A stretch of 64,000 nt of DNA from Methanocalculus chunghsingensis (GCF_018132105.1 NZ_JWHL01000002.1:124001-188000); one strand, 5' to 3'; shown: positions 16,957 through 26,187, counted from the stretch's first letter. The notes: generated by a model from the sequence alone, not told the origin. Program-made: numbers and translations.

Positions 16957-17367
16957 GTGATAATCAAAGCAAGATCAATCTCAAAAGGAACCGGAAGCGG
17001 CAGGCTTCTCGTCTCGGAAGCCCCCATCTCATTCCTCTCCGGTGTCGATCCGGCAAGCGGCATCATCATTGAGGAAGGTCATCCCCTGCAGGGTGTCTGT
17101 ATCAAGGATACTGTCCTCGCATTTCCTTTCGGGAAGGGATCGACCGTCGGATCCTACATCATCTATGCCCTCAGGAGGAACAACGTCGCTCCCGCCGCCC
17201 TCATCAACGCCGAGGCAGAGGTGATCATCGCGGTCGGTGCAATCATGGCAGGGATCCCGATGATAGACAACCTGGAGGGGGGCTTCTCCCAGCTTCAGAC
17301 CGGTATGGCCGCAACAGTTGATGGGGATGCCGGGGAACTCCGGCTGGAAGATCCGGCTGATTCGTGA
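16957..17367 (+). CDS. Phosphomevalonate dehydratase small subunit (DUF126, aconitase X swivel domain)
   Basis: 136 aa with a GTG start at 16957. It is a stand-alone swivel domain of the aconitase X family, with the conserved run FPFGKGSTVGSYIIYAL and the motif EGGFSQLQTG. In archaea it combines with a large subunit (not in this window) to dehydrate (R)-5-phosphomevalonate to trans-anhydromevalonate 5-phosphate in the archaeal mevalonate pathway for lipid synthesis. The stop overlaps the GTG/ATG of the radical SAM gene, suggesting an operon of three genes. Confidence 0.9.
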   Translation: MIIKARSISKGTGSGRLLVSEAPISFLSGVDPASGIIIEEGHPLQGVCIKDTVLAFPFGKGSTVGSYIIYALRRNNVAPAALINAEAEVIIAVGAIMAGIPMIDNLEGGFSQLQTGMAATVDGDAGELRLEDPADS

Positions 17368-18491
17368 TGCAGGTCACCTGGCGGGATATCAGGGCTGCAC
17401 GGAACACCTATGCGGCTCTCTCAGCCGCATGCGAGGTGGCGGGGTATGACCTTGTCCCATCCGACTCGTCGACCGGCGGGATCATCTGCTACAGCCTAAA
17501 CAGCATCAATGAACCCCGCCTCAGATCCGAGATCCGGGACGCCCCCGGTATCACCATCGTCGGGGGGCCTCATGCATCTGCCTGCTATCGCGAGGTGGCA
17601 GAGTATGCAGATTATGTCATCGTCGGGGAGGGTGAGCGCACTCTCCCCCGCCTCCTTGATGCGATAAGGACCGGATCATCCGGGAGAATTCCGGGTGTGG
17701 CGACAAAGGACGGCTATACCCCTGTTGATCACACCGTCCTCCTCGATGCGTATCCATGCTTCTCCAGGATCAAAGGATATCTTGAGATCTCGCGGGGGTG
17801 TCCGCATGCCTGCGCATACTGCCAGACACCCCGGCTCTTCGGCAACCGCATGAGGCACCGGGGTATCGATGCGATCGCGGCATCGGCAGCGCATATCTCT
17901 GATGCGAGGTTCGTCACCCCAAATGCCCTCGCATATGGGTCTGACGGGAGAAGACCCCGGCTTGACAAGGTCGAGGCACTCTTCCGCCGCCTCAAAAAGA
18001 ACCGGATCTGGTTTGGGACATTCCCCTCCGAGGTCCGGCCGGAGTGGGTGACTGATGAGGCACTCGATCTCATCTGCACGTACACTGCCGGACGGAAGAT
18101 CCATTTCGGTGGTCAGTCCGGGAGTGATCGGATCCTCTCCATGATCAGGCGCGGCCATACCCGTTCTGATGTGGAGGTGGCTGTTGATCGGGCAGTGTCC
18201 CATGGGCTCCTCCCCATCGTCGATATGATCGTCGGGTTCCCGGGAGAGTCTGAAGAGGATCTCGGGATGACCATCGATCTCATCCGGCAGATCACCAGAT
18301 ATGGAAAAGTACATCTCCATTACTTCATGCCGCTCCCCGGTACTCCGCTTGCATCATCTACCCCGGTACAACTTCCCGCTTCAGCGGAGAAGATCTTCGG
18401 ATCGCTCGCCCTGAGCGGGCGGCTTACCGGGTACTGGACGGAACCGGAACGAAGGTTTTTGAATCCTACAGGAGATACAGAAGAGATATGA
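17364..18491 (+). CDS. B12-binding-like / radical SAM protein (MJ_1487-type)
   Basis: 375 aa. The N-terminal about 125 residues form a Rossmann-like B12-binding-type domain (TIVGGPHASACYREVAEYAD and VIVGEGERTLPRLL). The radical SAM core starts with the [4Fe-4S] motif CPHACAYC (CxxxCxxC). IVGFPGESEEDL is typical of this superfamily. The build matches the archaeal TIGR04013-type B12-binding/radical SAM family, whose reaction is unknown. Start is GTG 17364 or ATG 17367, overlapping the preceding stop; the end overlaps the next gene by 4 bp. Confidence 0.87.
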   Translation: MMQVTWRDIRAARNTYAALSAACEVAGYDLVPSDSSTGGIICYSLNSINEPRLRSEIRDAPGITIVGGPHASACYREVAEYADYVIVGEGERTLPRLLDAIRTGSSGRIPGVATKDGYTPVDHTVLLDAYPCFSRIKGYLEISRGCPHACAYCQTPRLFGNRMRHRGIDAIAASAAHISDARFVTPNALAYGSDGRRPRLDKVEALFRRLKKNRIWFGTFPSEVRPEWVTDEALDLICTYTAGRKIHFGGQSGSDRILSMIRRGHTRSDVEVAVDRAVSHGLLPIVDMIVGFPGESEEDLGMTIDLIRQITRYGKVHLHYFMPLPGTPLASSTPVQLPASAEKIFGSLALSGRLTGYWTEPERRFLNPTGDTEEI

Positions 18492-19156
18492 TGAAAGCAT
18501 TGCTGCTCGCCGACCTTCATGGCACCTATGATCATATCGACGATCTCCTCACGACCGACCCTGACTGCCTCTTTATCGCAGGTGATCTGACGCAATTCGG
18601 ACCCGTCGAGGAGATATCGGCACTCATCGACCGGCTTGATCTCCCCGTCCTTGCTGTTCCCGGGAACTGTGATCCCCGTGACTCGCTCTCCTTCCTCGAG
18701 GATTCAGGGGCGGTCTGCCTGCATGGATCCTCCATATCCTTCAATACCATCACCATCGCAGGTATCGGGGGATCGAACCCGACACCGTTCAATACCGCGT
18801 TTGAATGTTCAGAAGAGGAGATCGATGAGACGATGGCCGGGATGGTCCAGAGAATGGAGAAGAATCAGACGAATATCCTCATCTCCCATGCACCCCCGTA
18901 TGGAGCGCTCGATGAGGTCTCCCCCGGTGTCCATGTCGGCTCAACGAGTATAGCGAAGTATCTCAAAGCCTTCGATATCGTCTGTTGTGCTCATATTCAT
19001 GAGCAGAGAGGCGTTGTAAAAGTTGGAGAGACCTGGGTTGTCAACCCGGGGCCCGCATCTGAGGGCTATGGTGCCCTCATTTACATCGGTGATGAGAGCG
19101 GCGATATCAGGATTGAGCTGATTGCTCTTTCTCAAGATAAAGCTCAAGATAGCTGA
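18488..19156 (+). CDS. Metallophosphoesterase (calcineurin-like)
   Basis: 222 aa. Metal ligands are seen in order: LLLADLHG (DxH), FIAGDLTQFG (GD), VPGNCDPRD (GNCD, a variant of GNHD), ISHAPPYG and CCAHIHEQRG (GHxH-like; CAHIH here). It is a soluble phosphoesterase of the YfcE/DUF-like archaeal group; substrate unknown. The ATG overlaps the end of the radical SAM gene. Its 3' end overlaps the convergent CYTH gene by 50 bp. Confidence 0.9.
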   Translation: MMKALLLADLHGTYDHIDDLLTTDPDCLFIAGDLTQFGPVEEISALIDRLDLPVLAVPGNCDPRDSLSFLEDSGAVCLHGSSISFNTITIAGIGGSNPTPFNTAFECSEEEIDETMAGMVQRMEKNQTNILISHAPPYGALDEVSPGVHVGSTSIAKYLKAFDIVCCAHIHEQRGVVKVGETWVVNPGPASEGYGALIYIGDESGDIRIELIALSQDKAQDS

Positions 19157-19649
19157 GGCAGAACCGTTCCCCGATAATCCCATATTCAGTAGCAATCCTC
19201 TCTATCTCTTTTTCCGCTTCCTCCGGGGTGAGATCCCCTGCCGCCTCAACCTCTGCGAAGGTTCCAAGCCCGTCCACCTGGTCGAGGGTTACCGTCGCCC
19301 TCCCGACGCGATATGACTCCCGGTATTTCTGCACAGCAGCCGTCTTCTGATACCCGATCCGGTTGAGGATTGCATCCATCGTCTCACGTGACTCGACACG
19401 GATGTTTAACTCTTCACGTGCCTTCAGTGTGCCGCACCCCACCTTCGGCCCTTTGTAGGTGAGGACCGCCGTCTCTCCTGCTTCCCTGAGGCGGAGCGCC
19501 TCATCAGTCTCTGCAAAGTTCCGAAGCGGCCCCTGGTAGTAGGCATCATACTCCATCCCTTCGCCAAGAAGTTCTGCCCCGGATGCACGGAGTCGTTCTC
19601 GTATCGGTGCCAGATCACTGACCCTGACCTTTATCTCAATCTCAAGCAT
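19107..19649 (-). CDS. CYTH domain protein, class IV adenylate cyclase (CyaB)-like
   Basis: 180 aa. It has the EIEIKVRV start (ExExK signature of CYTH enzymes) and the alternating charged strands of the tunnel fold (ALRLREAGETAVLTYKG; KAREELNIRV). CyaB-like proteins convert ATP to cAMP in a few bacteria, but archaeal members may instead act on triphosphates such as thiamine triphosphate; the substrate cannot be told from sequence. It stands alone, with 50 bp of 3' overlap with the phosphoesterase gene. Confidence 0.9.
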   Translation of the reverse strand: MLEIEIKVRVSDLAPIRERLRASGAELLGEGMEYDAYYQGPLRNFAETDEALRLREAGETAVLTYKGPKVGCGTLKAREELNIRVESRETMDAILNRIGYQKTAAVQKYRESYRVGRATVTLDQVDGLGTFAEVEAAGDLTPEEAEKEIERIATEYGIIGERFCLSYLELYLEKEQSAQS

Positions 19650-19705
19650 GCGAAACCACTTCTTTAAGTATTATTCAGCACCATTTAATAAGACAGGGTA
19701 TCATT

Positions 19706-20410
19706 ATGGCTATCGAGAATGGCGTTTTTATCCGTCTCTCCTACACTGGATCCATCGAAGGTATCCCCTTTGATACGACCAGTGAAGAGACCGCAAAGGC
19801 ATCAGGTATATTCAATGAGAAATCACGGTACGGCCCGATGGTCATCCGTGTCGGAAGCGGACATGTCATCCCTGGTCTTGATGAGGCTCTTACTGGTGCC
19901 GGGATCGGTGTCGAGCAGACTGTCTCCGTCACCCCGGAGAAGGGTTTTGGCCCCCATGACAGGGAGCAGGTGAAGGCATATCCGTTCAAGGCATTTGAAA
20001 AGAAGCCGACGATCGGAACCAGGATCTCCCAGGATAAGAAGGAGGGTGTCGTCGTCGATATCATCGGCCAGCGGGCACTCGTCGATTTCAACCACCCGCT
20101 TGCAGGGAAAGAACTCGAGTATACCTTCACCGTTGAAGAGATCGTGACAGATGACGTAGAGAAGATGCAGGGCATGATCCGGCTCTTCTCTGGTCGTGAT
20201 ATCGATATCGAGTTCGCAGATGGGAAGGTAACCATGCATCTCCCTCCCGGGATCAACTATGATCAGCGGTGGTTTATGTGGCGTGGCACCATCGTCCAGG
20301 AGATCTTCAAGGTCAGCGAGTCGGTCTCTGAGATCGTCTTTATGGAGACCTTCAGACGGCCCGAGCCACCGGCAGCCGAACCTGAGACAGAAGAAGAACC
20401 AGAGGCCTGA
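19706..20410 (+). CDS. FKBP-type peptidyl-prolyl isomerase (long archaeal, SlyD-like)
   Basis: 234 aa. The FKBP core has YTGSIEGIPFDTT and GHVIPGLDEALTGAGIG. An inserted-in-flap (IF) chaperone domain follows (EKGFGPHD through DFNHPLAGKELEYTF), as in SlyD and long archaeal FKBPs. An extra C-terminal domain of about 80 residues ends in a Glu/Pro-rich tail. It catalyses proline isomerisation and holds folding intermediates. It ends 8 bp from the convergent pelA stop; placement beside ribosome-rescue genes fits a nascent-chain role. Confidence 0.94.
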   Translation: MAIENGVFIRLSYTGSIEGIPFDTTSEETAKASGIFNEKSRYGPMVIRVGSGHVIPGLDEALTGAGIGVEQTVSVTPEKGFGPHDREQVKAYPFKAFEKKPTIGTRISQDKKEGVVVDIIGQRALVDFNHPLAGKELEYTFTVEEIVTDDVEKMQGMIRLFSGRDIDIEFADGKVTMHLPPGINYDQRWFMWRGTIVQEIFKVSESVSEIVFMETFRRPEPPAAEPETEEEPEA

Positions 20411-20418
20411 ACCGGTCT

Positions 20419-21444
20419 TCAGTCAATCGCATATCTGAGGAGTGCGGCGATACCGCCAAGCCCCTCAACTCTTTTTCCAGGCTCAAATTCCGTCGAGAGG
20501 ACGATGATTGATGCCTGCATCGACTCCGCTTCCTCCATAATACGGGCTACTTCGGGAGTCCGGACTGCTGTATCAGAAACGATCAATTGTTCAGCCGCTC
20601 CAAATGAGACAGCCCGCTTCACATCATCAATTCCATAGGTGACGGGATCACTGCGGGCTACCCGCTTGAAGATCTCATCAACCGCCCGAACTTCAGCGGC
20701 GAGCTGGAGATCCTCTGCCACCTTCTCAAGAACCCCGTCGCCTATCGCCTGCTGGATTGCACCATATCCGCTCCGCTGTGTATCGACGACCATGATCCTC
20801 GATGCCAGGTCAGGAGCATTGGATCGGATATACGCTACACACTCCTCTTTGATGAAGCCGGGGCCTGCTATGACGATAGGCCCTGTCACCGAGGTGAGGA
20901 AATGCAAAATCTCCTTGAAAAGTGTCTGGCGGGTGTTTTCTCCCCGCGTCTTTCCGCTCCCCCCGGTGATGGTGGTGATCCGTTCAGGCCCGTACTGGCG
21001 GACCCGGCAGATCTCTGCCTCCCCTTCCTCGACTGCAATGATATGAACCGCATCATACAGCGATGCCTTCACCGCACGGTCGATCCGCTCGAGATCGGTC
21101 CCCCTCCATCTCCTGATGACTGAGATCTCATATCCGGTCTCGATACTGAAGCTGTGATGGAGTCCGGGATCAGGGCCGTCACGGATGATGCCCGCCACCC
21201 GGAGTCTCCTTGATTCAGGGACGAACTCAACTCTCTCGACCTCAATACCGAGCCGGACCGGCCGCTTCTCAACCTTGTCAGGACGGATCTTATCAGAGGA
21301 CTGCTCAACCGTTCTGAGGGTTGTTGCATAGACACGATCCCCTGCCTCGATAAGGTGGGAGAGATGCCAGAGATCATCGAGAGACTCAGGGTGAAGCTTG
21401 ATCTCACCGACGTTCCGCTTCAGATCACAGTATACCGCTTTCAT
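20419..21444 (-). CDS. pelA: Pelota (Dom34) mRNA surveillance / ribosome rescue factor
   Basis: 341 aa, the usual archaeal length. Three eRF1-like domains: the N-terminal Sm-like domain ends near residue 125, the central domain has the GPGFIKEE block and lacks the GGQ motif of release factors, and the C-terminal domain contains TYGIDDVKRAV and EPGKRVEGLGGIAALLRY. With ABCE1 it splits stalled ribosomes. Its ATG overlaps the stop of the rqcH-like gene by 4 bp, so the two rescue factors are coupled. Confidence 0.96.
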   Translation of the reverse strand: MKAVYCDLKRNVGEIKLHPESLDDLWHLSHLIEAGDRVYATTLRTVEQSSDKIRPDKVEKRPVRLGIEVERVEFVPESRRLRVAGIIRDGPDPGLHHSFSIETGYEISVIRRWRGTDLERIDRAVKASLYDAVHIIAVEEGEAEICRVRQYGPERITTITGGSGKTRGENTRQTLFKEILHFLTSVTGPIVIAGPGFIKEECVAYIRSNAPDLASRIMVVDTQRSGYGAIQQAIGDGVLEKVAEDLQLAAEVRAVDEIFKRVARSDPVTYGIDDVKRAVSFGAAEQLIVSDTAVRTPEVARIMEEAESMQASIIVLSTEFEPGKRVEGLGGIAALLRYAID

Positions 21445-23342
21445 GCATCTTCCCGGATATCAGATCCCCCGGCCGGAACGAAGGCGGCGACCGCCTCGGT
21501 TGAGAGGACGCTCCTGAGCAGTTTCGCATCAGTCGCCGAGATACTCTCCCGAAGAATCCGAACAGCCTTCTTTGCGATATCATTTGGCTCAAACGTGCCC
21601 GGAGTGAGCCTCACCATCTCTTTTGCCCTCTCTGCGATGGCACTCTCCGGACCTCCGATGACGGCGAGGGTCGGCTCCGTCACGACCCCGATGGCGACAC
21701 CAAGGGGTACCGAGTGGTAATACTTCCGCTCTCCCCTGATCACAAATGCACCTTTCGCGATGTATTCGCCGGACTCCGGTGTCTTGCTGACCTGATCGGG
21801 GCGGACAGCATAGACATCGCCGGATCCATACCCGCTCTTCCAGAAGTTTGAGAATGACGCGGCAAAGGCGGTCACTTCATCCATCCGTTCGGTTTTTCCT
21901 TTTACAATGACGACACTTCCTCCATGAACATCGGCATGGACGAAGGTGTCGCCCCCCTCCATGTACTTTCTGACGAGCTCCTCGTTCTGATCGGCATCCC
22001 TTCCTCCGATGACAAGTACCCCGTCACTCGTCTCAAACCAGCGGAACCGGTGGTACCATTTCGGCTTCTGCCGCTTCTGGATCGGCTTTGCCTCCTTCTT
22101 CGGGGCAGGTGGGCGGCTCATCGCCCGGATGGCTCCTTCCTTCTTGGATCGGAACTTCTTCATCTGATCATAATAGACCCCTACATTCCCTTCGACACTC
22201 TTCTTGATCGAGATGGTCACCTTCATCCCAAGATCCAGAATGACGGAAGCCTCAGCGGGATTGACCGAGATGATCTTCTCTGCAGCCGGGTGATCAGCAT
22301 TCTTCAGGACATCCGCAATCTCCTGCCATGACATCTTCTCCGCAGCAGCAGCAAGGGTGGTGATCACATTCTGAACAACCGAATAGTGCTCGTAAATGAG
22401 CTCGGCTGCTCGTTCTGACTCGCTGATCTTCGCCTCGAACTTTATGATTGCAGCTTCCTGCTGGCGCCGGATACGTTCCTCACGGGAGAGTACCTCCTTT
22501 TTTGCTGCCTCCTTCTCCTCGATCTTTGGGAGCGGATAGAACTGCGATAGCGCTTCGGAGAAAGTCGGATGTTCCGACACCGGGACGGATCCGGTGAGTG
22601 GAAAAGGCCAGCACCCCCGCCCATCGATGACAGGTCCGGTTATGGATTCCGCATCGCTCAGGATGCCTCTGTATGCTGTATAGAGGCTCTGAAGGATCCG
22701 ATCATCGAGGTATTTCGTTGGAAATTCTTTCTCAACACCTGCACGTGCACAGAGCTCCTCGCTCATCACACCCCCAAACATCAGGCTTGTGGCGATGGTT
22801 CTGACGAGATCACGATCTGATGCTCTGAGGATCTCACTGAAGGCCTCAAATGAAAGGGCGGCCAGATCCGGCCCGCTCATCTCATATACCTCGCCAGAAA
22901 CGATCTCCCGCTCACGGAAGCGCCGTCTCTTCAGGGCATTCTGGATGACATTATTCTCATCGGTGAGGATGATATTCCCTTCATCGAAGAGCTCGATGAT
23001 CATCTTCAGAATTCCATCCCCTTTCCCGATCTCAAAGATGACCACCCGTTCAATGCTCTTCTGCGTCACCGAGAGGACTTTTCCCCCCTCGATATACTTC
23101 CGGAGGTACATCGAGTACCCGGATGGATTCTTCGGGGCTGGTGGAAGCTGGGGAACCGTGTGGGCACGCCTTCCTATCTCCACAAAGAAGAGATGACGTG
23201 CCTTATTTTCGCCATTGAGGCGAAACCCAAAGTTCATGGTGTCATATTGATAGATCTTTCCGATCCAGAGAGGAAGAAGGCTCTTCATCTCCGCGGTCAA
23301 TGCGGTGAGATCAAGTCCGCTCATCCCCTGTTTTGTCGCCAT
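21441..23342 (-). CDS. rqcH: RqcH/NEMF-family ribosome-associated quality control protein
   Basis: About 633 aa from ATG 23342; ATGs at 23360 and 23324 are alternatives. I prefer 23342 because the TATA-like block AGTATTTTTTAGTC centred near 23379 would place transcription start close to 23353. Order: NFACT-N domain (starting GLDLTALTAEM), coiled-coil arms (about residues 295-345 and 375-430), then the NFACT-R domain WFETSDGVLVIGGRDADQN. RqcH recruits alanine or threonine tRNA to 50S-peptidyl-tRNA complexes to tag stalled chains. It is the upstream partner of pelA. Confidence 0.93.
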   Translation of the reverse strand: MATKQGMSGLDLTALTAEMKSLLPLWIGKIYQYDTMNFGFRLNGENKARHLFFVEIGRRAHTVPQLPPAPKNPSGYSMYLRKYIEGGKVLSVTQKSIERVVIFEIGKGDGILKMIIELFDEGNIILTDENNVIQNALKRRRFREREIVSGEVYEMSGPDLAALSFEAFSEILRASDRDLVRTIATSLMFGGVMSEELCARAGVEKEFPTKYLDDRILQSLYTAYRGILSDAESITGPVIDGRGCWPFPLTGSVPVSEHPTFSEALSQFYPLPKIEEKEAAKKEVLSREERIRRQQEAAIIKFEAKISESERAAELIYEHYSVVQNVITTLAAAAEKMSWQEIADVLKNADHPAAEKIISVNPAEASVILDLGMKVTISIKKSVEGNVGVYYDQMKKFRSKKEGAIRAMSRPPAPKKEAKPIQKRQKPKWYHRFRWFETSDGVLVIGGRDADQNEELVRKYMEGGDTFVHADVHGGSVVIVKGKTERMDEVTAFAASFSNFWKSGYGSGDVYAVRPDQVSKTPESGEYIAKGAFVIRGERKYYHSVPLGVAIGVVTEPTLAVIGGPESAIAERAKEMVRLTPGTFEPNDIAKKAVRILRESISATDAKLLRSVLSTEAVAAFVPAGGSDIREDA

Positions 23343-23397
23343 GTTAATACCAAGATACATAAGATGCGAAGACTAAAAAATACTCCACTGGTGCAAT

Positions 23398-23880
23398 ATG
23401 AGTAAAGGTCCAAAGGAGAAACGTCAGATAAAGAGGGATCCAAAGGAAACTCCCGGAGAGATGAAGGATCCTCAGAATCTGCGTGTCAATAGCGAGGATT
23501 CACAGGAGGAGCTTCCAGAGTCGAAAGAACCTGCAGAAAAGAAGGCAGTAAAGAAGGATCCACAACAGAAGCGACTTGAGAAGAAGGAGCAGCATATCAA
23601 GCGGGTGAAGAGGACGCTCATCGCCTGTATTATGGGTTTCTTTGCAGGTGGCCTTTCGTTTCTTCTTGGCGGAGTACCGGATGCCACCGGTATACAGCCA
23701 AATACCTTTCTTGCCGTGCTGCTTCTGATGGCAGGTATCGTCTTCCAGAAGCATATTTTCATGCTGATCGGAATTGATCTTACAGAGCTCGGGAAGAAAG
23801 ACTGGTTTTACCAGGGTTTCATGACATTTGCTCTCTGGCTTATCACCTGGACGATCCTCCTGACCACAAGCATCCTCTGA
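23398..23880 (+). CDS. EMC6-like membrane protein with charged N-terminal extension
   Basis: 160 aa. The first about 70 residues are extremely Lys/Glu-rich and repetitive (KKDPQQKRLEKKEQ and similar). Three hydrophobic helices follow at about 78-98, 106-126 and 138-158, separated by GGVPDATGIQPN and the conserved-looking HIFMLIGIDLTELGKKDW. This matches my knowledge of archaeal EMC6-like proteins, small partners of membrane insertase Oxa1/EMC3 homologues. It lies 6 bp before ABCE1, so a link between membrane insertion and ribosome recycling is suggested. Family call is moderate. Confidence 0.65.
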   Translation: MSKGPKEKRQIKRDPKETPGEMKDPQNLRVNSEDSQEELPESKEPAEKKAVKKDPQQKRLEKKEQHIKRVKRTLIACIMGFFAGGLSFLLGGVPDATGIQPNTFLAVLLLMAGIVFQKHIFMLIGIDLTELGKKDWFYQGFMTFALWLITWTILLTTSIL

Positions 23881-23886
23881 TTTACC

Positions 23887-25668
23887 ATGCGTATTGCAGT
23901 CGTTCATAGGGATCGGTGCCACTCAAAGAAGTGTGGAACCGAATGTATCATTTATTGCCCGCGCGTCCGAACCGGCGATGAGACGATCGTCATCGGCGAG
24001 GATGATAAGGCTGAAATCTCTGAAGAACTCTGTGTCGGGTGTGGTATCTGCATCAAGAAATGTCCGTTTGATGCGATTGATATCATCACGCTCCCCGTAG
24101 AGCAGGAGTTTCCAACCCATCGGTATGGAAAGAACGGGTTTGCCCTCTATGGATTGCCGATCCCTGTTGAAGGGAAGGTCTCCGGTATCCTTGGTCCTAA
24201 CGGGATCGGAAAGAGTACTTCTGTGGCCATCCTCTCCGGTCAGCTTCAGCCCAACCTTGGCGGGGAGACCGGGGATGCAGAGTCATGGGATCTCATCTTA
24301 AGACAGTATGCCGGAACAGAGCTCTTCGATTACATCAAAGCGGTCTCTGAAAAAGGTGTCAAAGTCGCCGTCAAGCCACAGTATATCGACGGTATTCCGA
24401 AGGTATTCAAAGGAAAGGTCGAGGATCTCCTCCGAAGGACTGATGAGACAGGTCGGCTTGATCATTATGTCAGGGAACTTTCTCTGGAGAATGTTCTTGA
24501 AAAGAATGTTGATACCCTCTCAGGAGGAGAGCTTCAGCGAATCGCATTCACTGCCTGCCTCTCCCGTGAGGCCGACTTCTACTTCCTTGACGAGGTCACT
24601 CCATTTCTCGATATCTACCAGAGGATGGCGGCTGCCCGGCTGATCCGTGAACTTGCCGCATCCCGGCCGGTTATGATCGTTGAGCATGATCTTGCGATCC
24701 TTGATCTCCTCGCCGATACCGTTCATATCGGGTATGGAAAACCTGCCGTCTTTGGTATCATCACCCGTCCAAAAGGCGTCCGTGTCGGGATCAATCAATA
24801 CCTCGAAGGATTCCTTCATGAAGAGAATGTCCGGTTCCGCGATCACCAGGTTGTCTTTGAGACGCGATCCCACAATAAGACCGTTGAACGCGAGACGCTC
24901 CTCTCCATACCCTCAATGACAAAGAGCTTCCCGGGCTTTACGCTCACGATCGACGGTGGTGACATCAGGCGTGGGGAGGTCCTCGGTGTTGTCGGGGCAA
25001 ATGGTATCGGAAAGAGTACCTTTGCAAACCTCCTTGCAGGTGTCTATGAGCCGGATGCCGGATCCGGGAAGATGGAGCGGACACTGAAGGTCGCCTATAA
25101 ACCCCAGTACATCAAGGCGGGATCTGATGCCACCGTCGAGGAGCTCCTCCGGGCTGCGACCAGACGGTTTGATACCTCGTATTATCAGCATGAGATCATT
25201 GAGCCGCTGATGCTCGCACCGATCCTCCAGTCTCCTGCTGACACACTCTCGGGAGGAGAGCTTCAACGTCTTGCCATCGCCCTCTGCCTCTCCCAGGATG
25301 CGGATCTCTATATCCTTGATGAACCGAGTGCCCACCTTGATGTGGAGCAGAGGATGAAGTCCGTGCGGGTCATCAAGCACTTTGCGGAAGGAAAAGAGGT
25401 CGGTGTTCTGGTCATCGACCATGATATGTATATCATCGATATGCTCTCTGAGCGTCTTCTCGTCTTTGAAGGAGAGCCCGGAAACCGGGGTGCTGCATAT
25501 GGGCCGTTTGGGATGCAGGATGGAATGAACAGGTTCCTTGGCAATCTTGGAATCACATTCAGAAGAGATAAGAGCGGAAGGCCGAGAATTAATAAAGTAG
25601 GATCCTTCCTTGACCGGGATCAGAAATCACGGGGCGAGTATTATTACTCAACCCCTGATAATGAATAA
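23887..25668 (+). CDS. abcE1: ABCE1/Rli1 ribosome recycling ATPase
   Basis: 593 aa. Two N-terminal [4Fe-4S] clusters: CHSKKCGTECIIYC and CVGCGICIKKCPFDAI. Twin ATPase domains have Walker A GPNGIGKST and GANGIGKST, and two signature loops LSGGELQR. The hinge regions of ABCE1 are present. It splits 70S ribosomes after termination or after Pelota-mediated rescue. It is cotranscribed with the EMC6-like gene (6 bp gap), followed by a T-run, and lies 0.5 kb from rqcH-pelA on the other strand. Confidence 0.97.
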   Translation: MRIAVVHRDRCHSKKCGTECIIYCPRVRTGDETIVIGEDDKAEISEELCVGCGICIKKCPFDAIDIITLPVEQEFPTHRYGKNGFALYGLPIPVEGKVSGILGPNGIGKSTSVAILSGQLQPNLGGETGDAESWDLILRQYAGTELFDYIKAVSEKGVKVAVKPQYIDGIPKVFKGKVEDLLRRTDETGRLDHYVRELSLENVLEKNVDTLSGGELQRIAFTACLSREADFYFLDEVTPFLDIYQRMAAARLIRELAASRPVMIVEHDLAILDLLADTVHIGYGKPAVFGIITRPKGVRVGINQYLEGFLHEENVRFRDHQVVFETRSHNKTVERETLLSIPSMTKSFPGFTLTIDGGDIRRGEVLGVVGANGIGKSTFANLLAGVYEPDAGSGKMERTLKVAYKPQYIKAGSDATVEELLRAATRRFDTSYYQHEIIEPLMLAPILQSPADTLSGGELQRLAIALCLSQDADLYILDEPSAHLDVEQRMKSVRVIKHFAEGKEVGVLVIDHDMYIIDMLSERLLVFEGEPGNRGAAYGPFGMQDGMNRFLGNLGITFRRDKSGRPRINKVGSFLDRDQKSRGEYYYSTPDNE

Positions 25669-25675
25669 TTTTTTT
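25669..25675 (+). terminator. T-run after ABCE1
   Basis: TTTTTTT directly after the stop codon, at the meeting point with the convergent che operon. Confidence 0.45.
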
Positions 25676-26168
25676 ATAGGTCCAAGCAGTTCCCATCCGC
25701 ACGCCGGATTCTGACCTTAAAGCCTTCTGCCGGGCAGTAATAGACCGTCCGACCTTTAGACCCGCCGATATCCTCTCCTTTAATCGAGATCCCGCTCTTC
25801 TTCAGAAGCTCCTTGATTGCTTCGACGTTCCGAAGGCCGATCGAGAGGTTTCCACTGAAGTTCGCAAACATCTGGGCTCCGCCAACCAGCTTTGCCTGCA
25901 GGGTCTTTGGTGTACAGCCTTTCTTTAAGAGATCCTTTAAAAGGATTTCAACTGCTGTATCGGCATACTTCCCCGGACGATCACGTTTGCCTCCGCTCTC
26001 AGGGAGCATAATATGTGCCATGCCGCCAATGCCAAGCCTGGTATCATGGAGAATCAGGCCGATGCAGGAGCCAAGGCCGATTGAGGTCATCGGCTCTGTT
26101 CCAACATGATAATCTCCAATACCGATGACGATCGCTCGGGGATCAGTTCGGGGGTGGTTACTATCCAT
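25674..26168 (-). CDS. cheD: Chemoreceptor glutamine deamidase CheD
   Basis: 164 aa from ATG 26168, chosen because GGGAG lies 7 nt upstream; an earlier in-frame start at 26201 would overlap cheC. Active-site blocks are SIGLGSCIGLIL (nucleophilic Cys), GGMAHIMLP (catalytic His) and a later Thr region. It deamidates Gln residues of methyl-accepting chemotaxis proteins and interacts with CheC. Last gene of the motility block; its stop abuts the ABCE1 terminator. Confidence 0.95.
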   Translation of the reverse strand: MDSNHPRTDPRAIVIGIGDYHVGTEPMTSIGLGSCIGLILHDTRLGIGGMAHIMLPESGGKRDRPGKYADTAVEILLKDLLKKGCTPKTLQAKLVGGAQMFANFSGNLSIGLRNVEAIKELLKKSGISIKGEDIGGSKGRTVYYCPAEGFKVRIRRADGNCLDL

Positions 26169-26187
26169 TCGGAGGCTCCCAGGGCTT

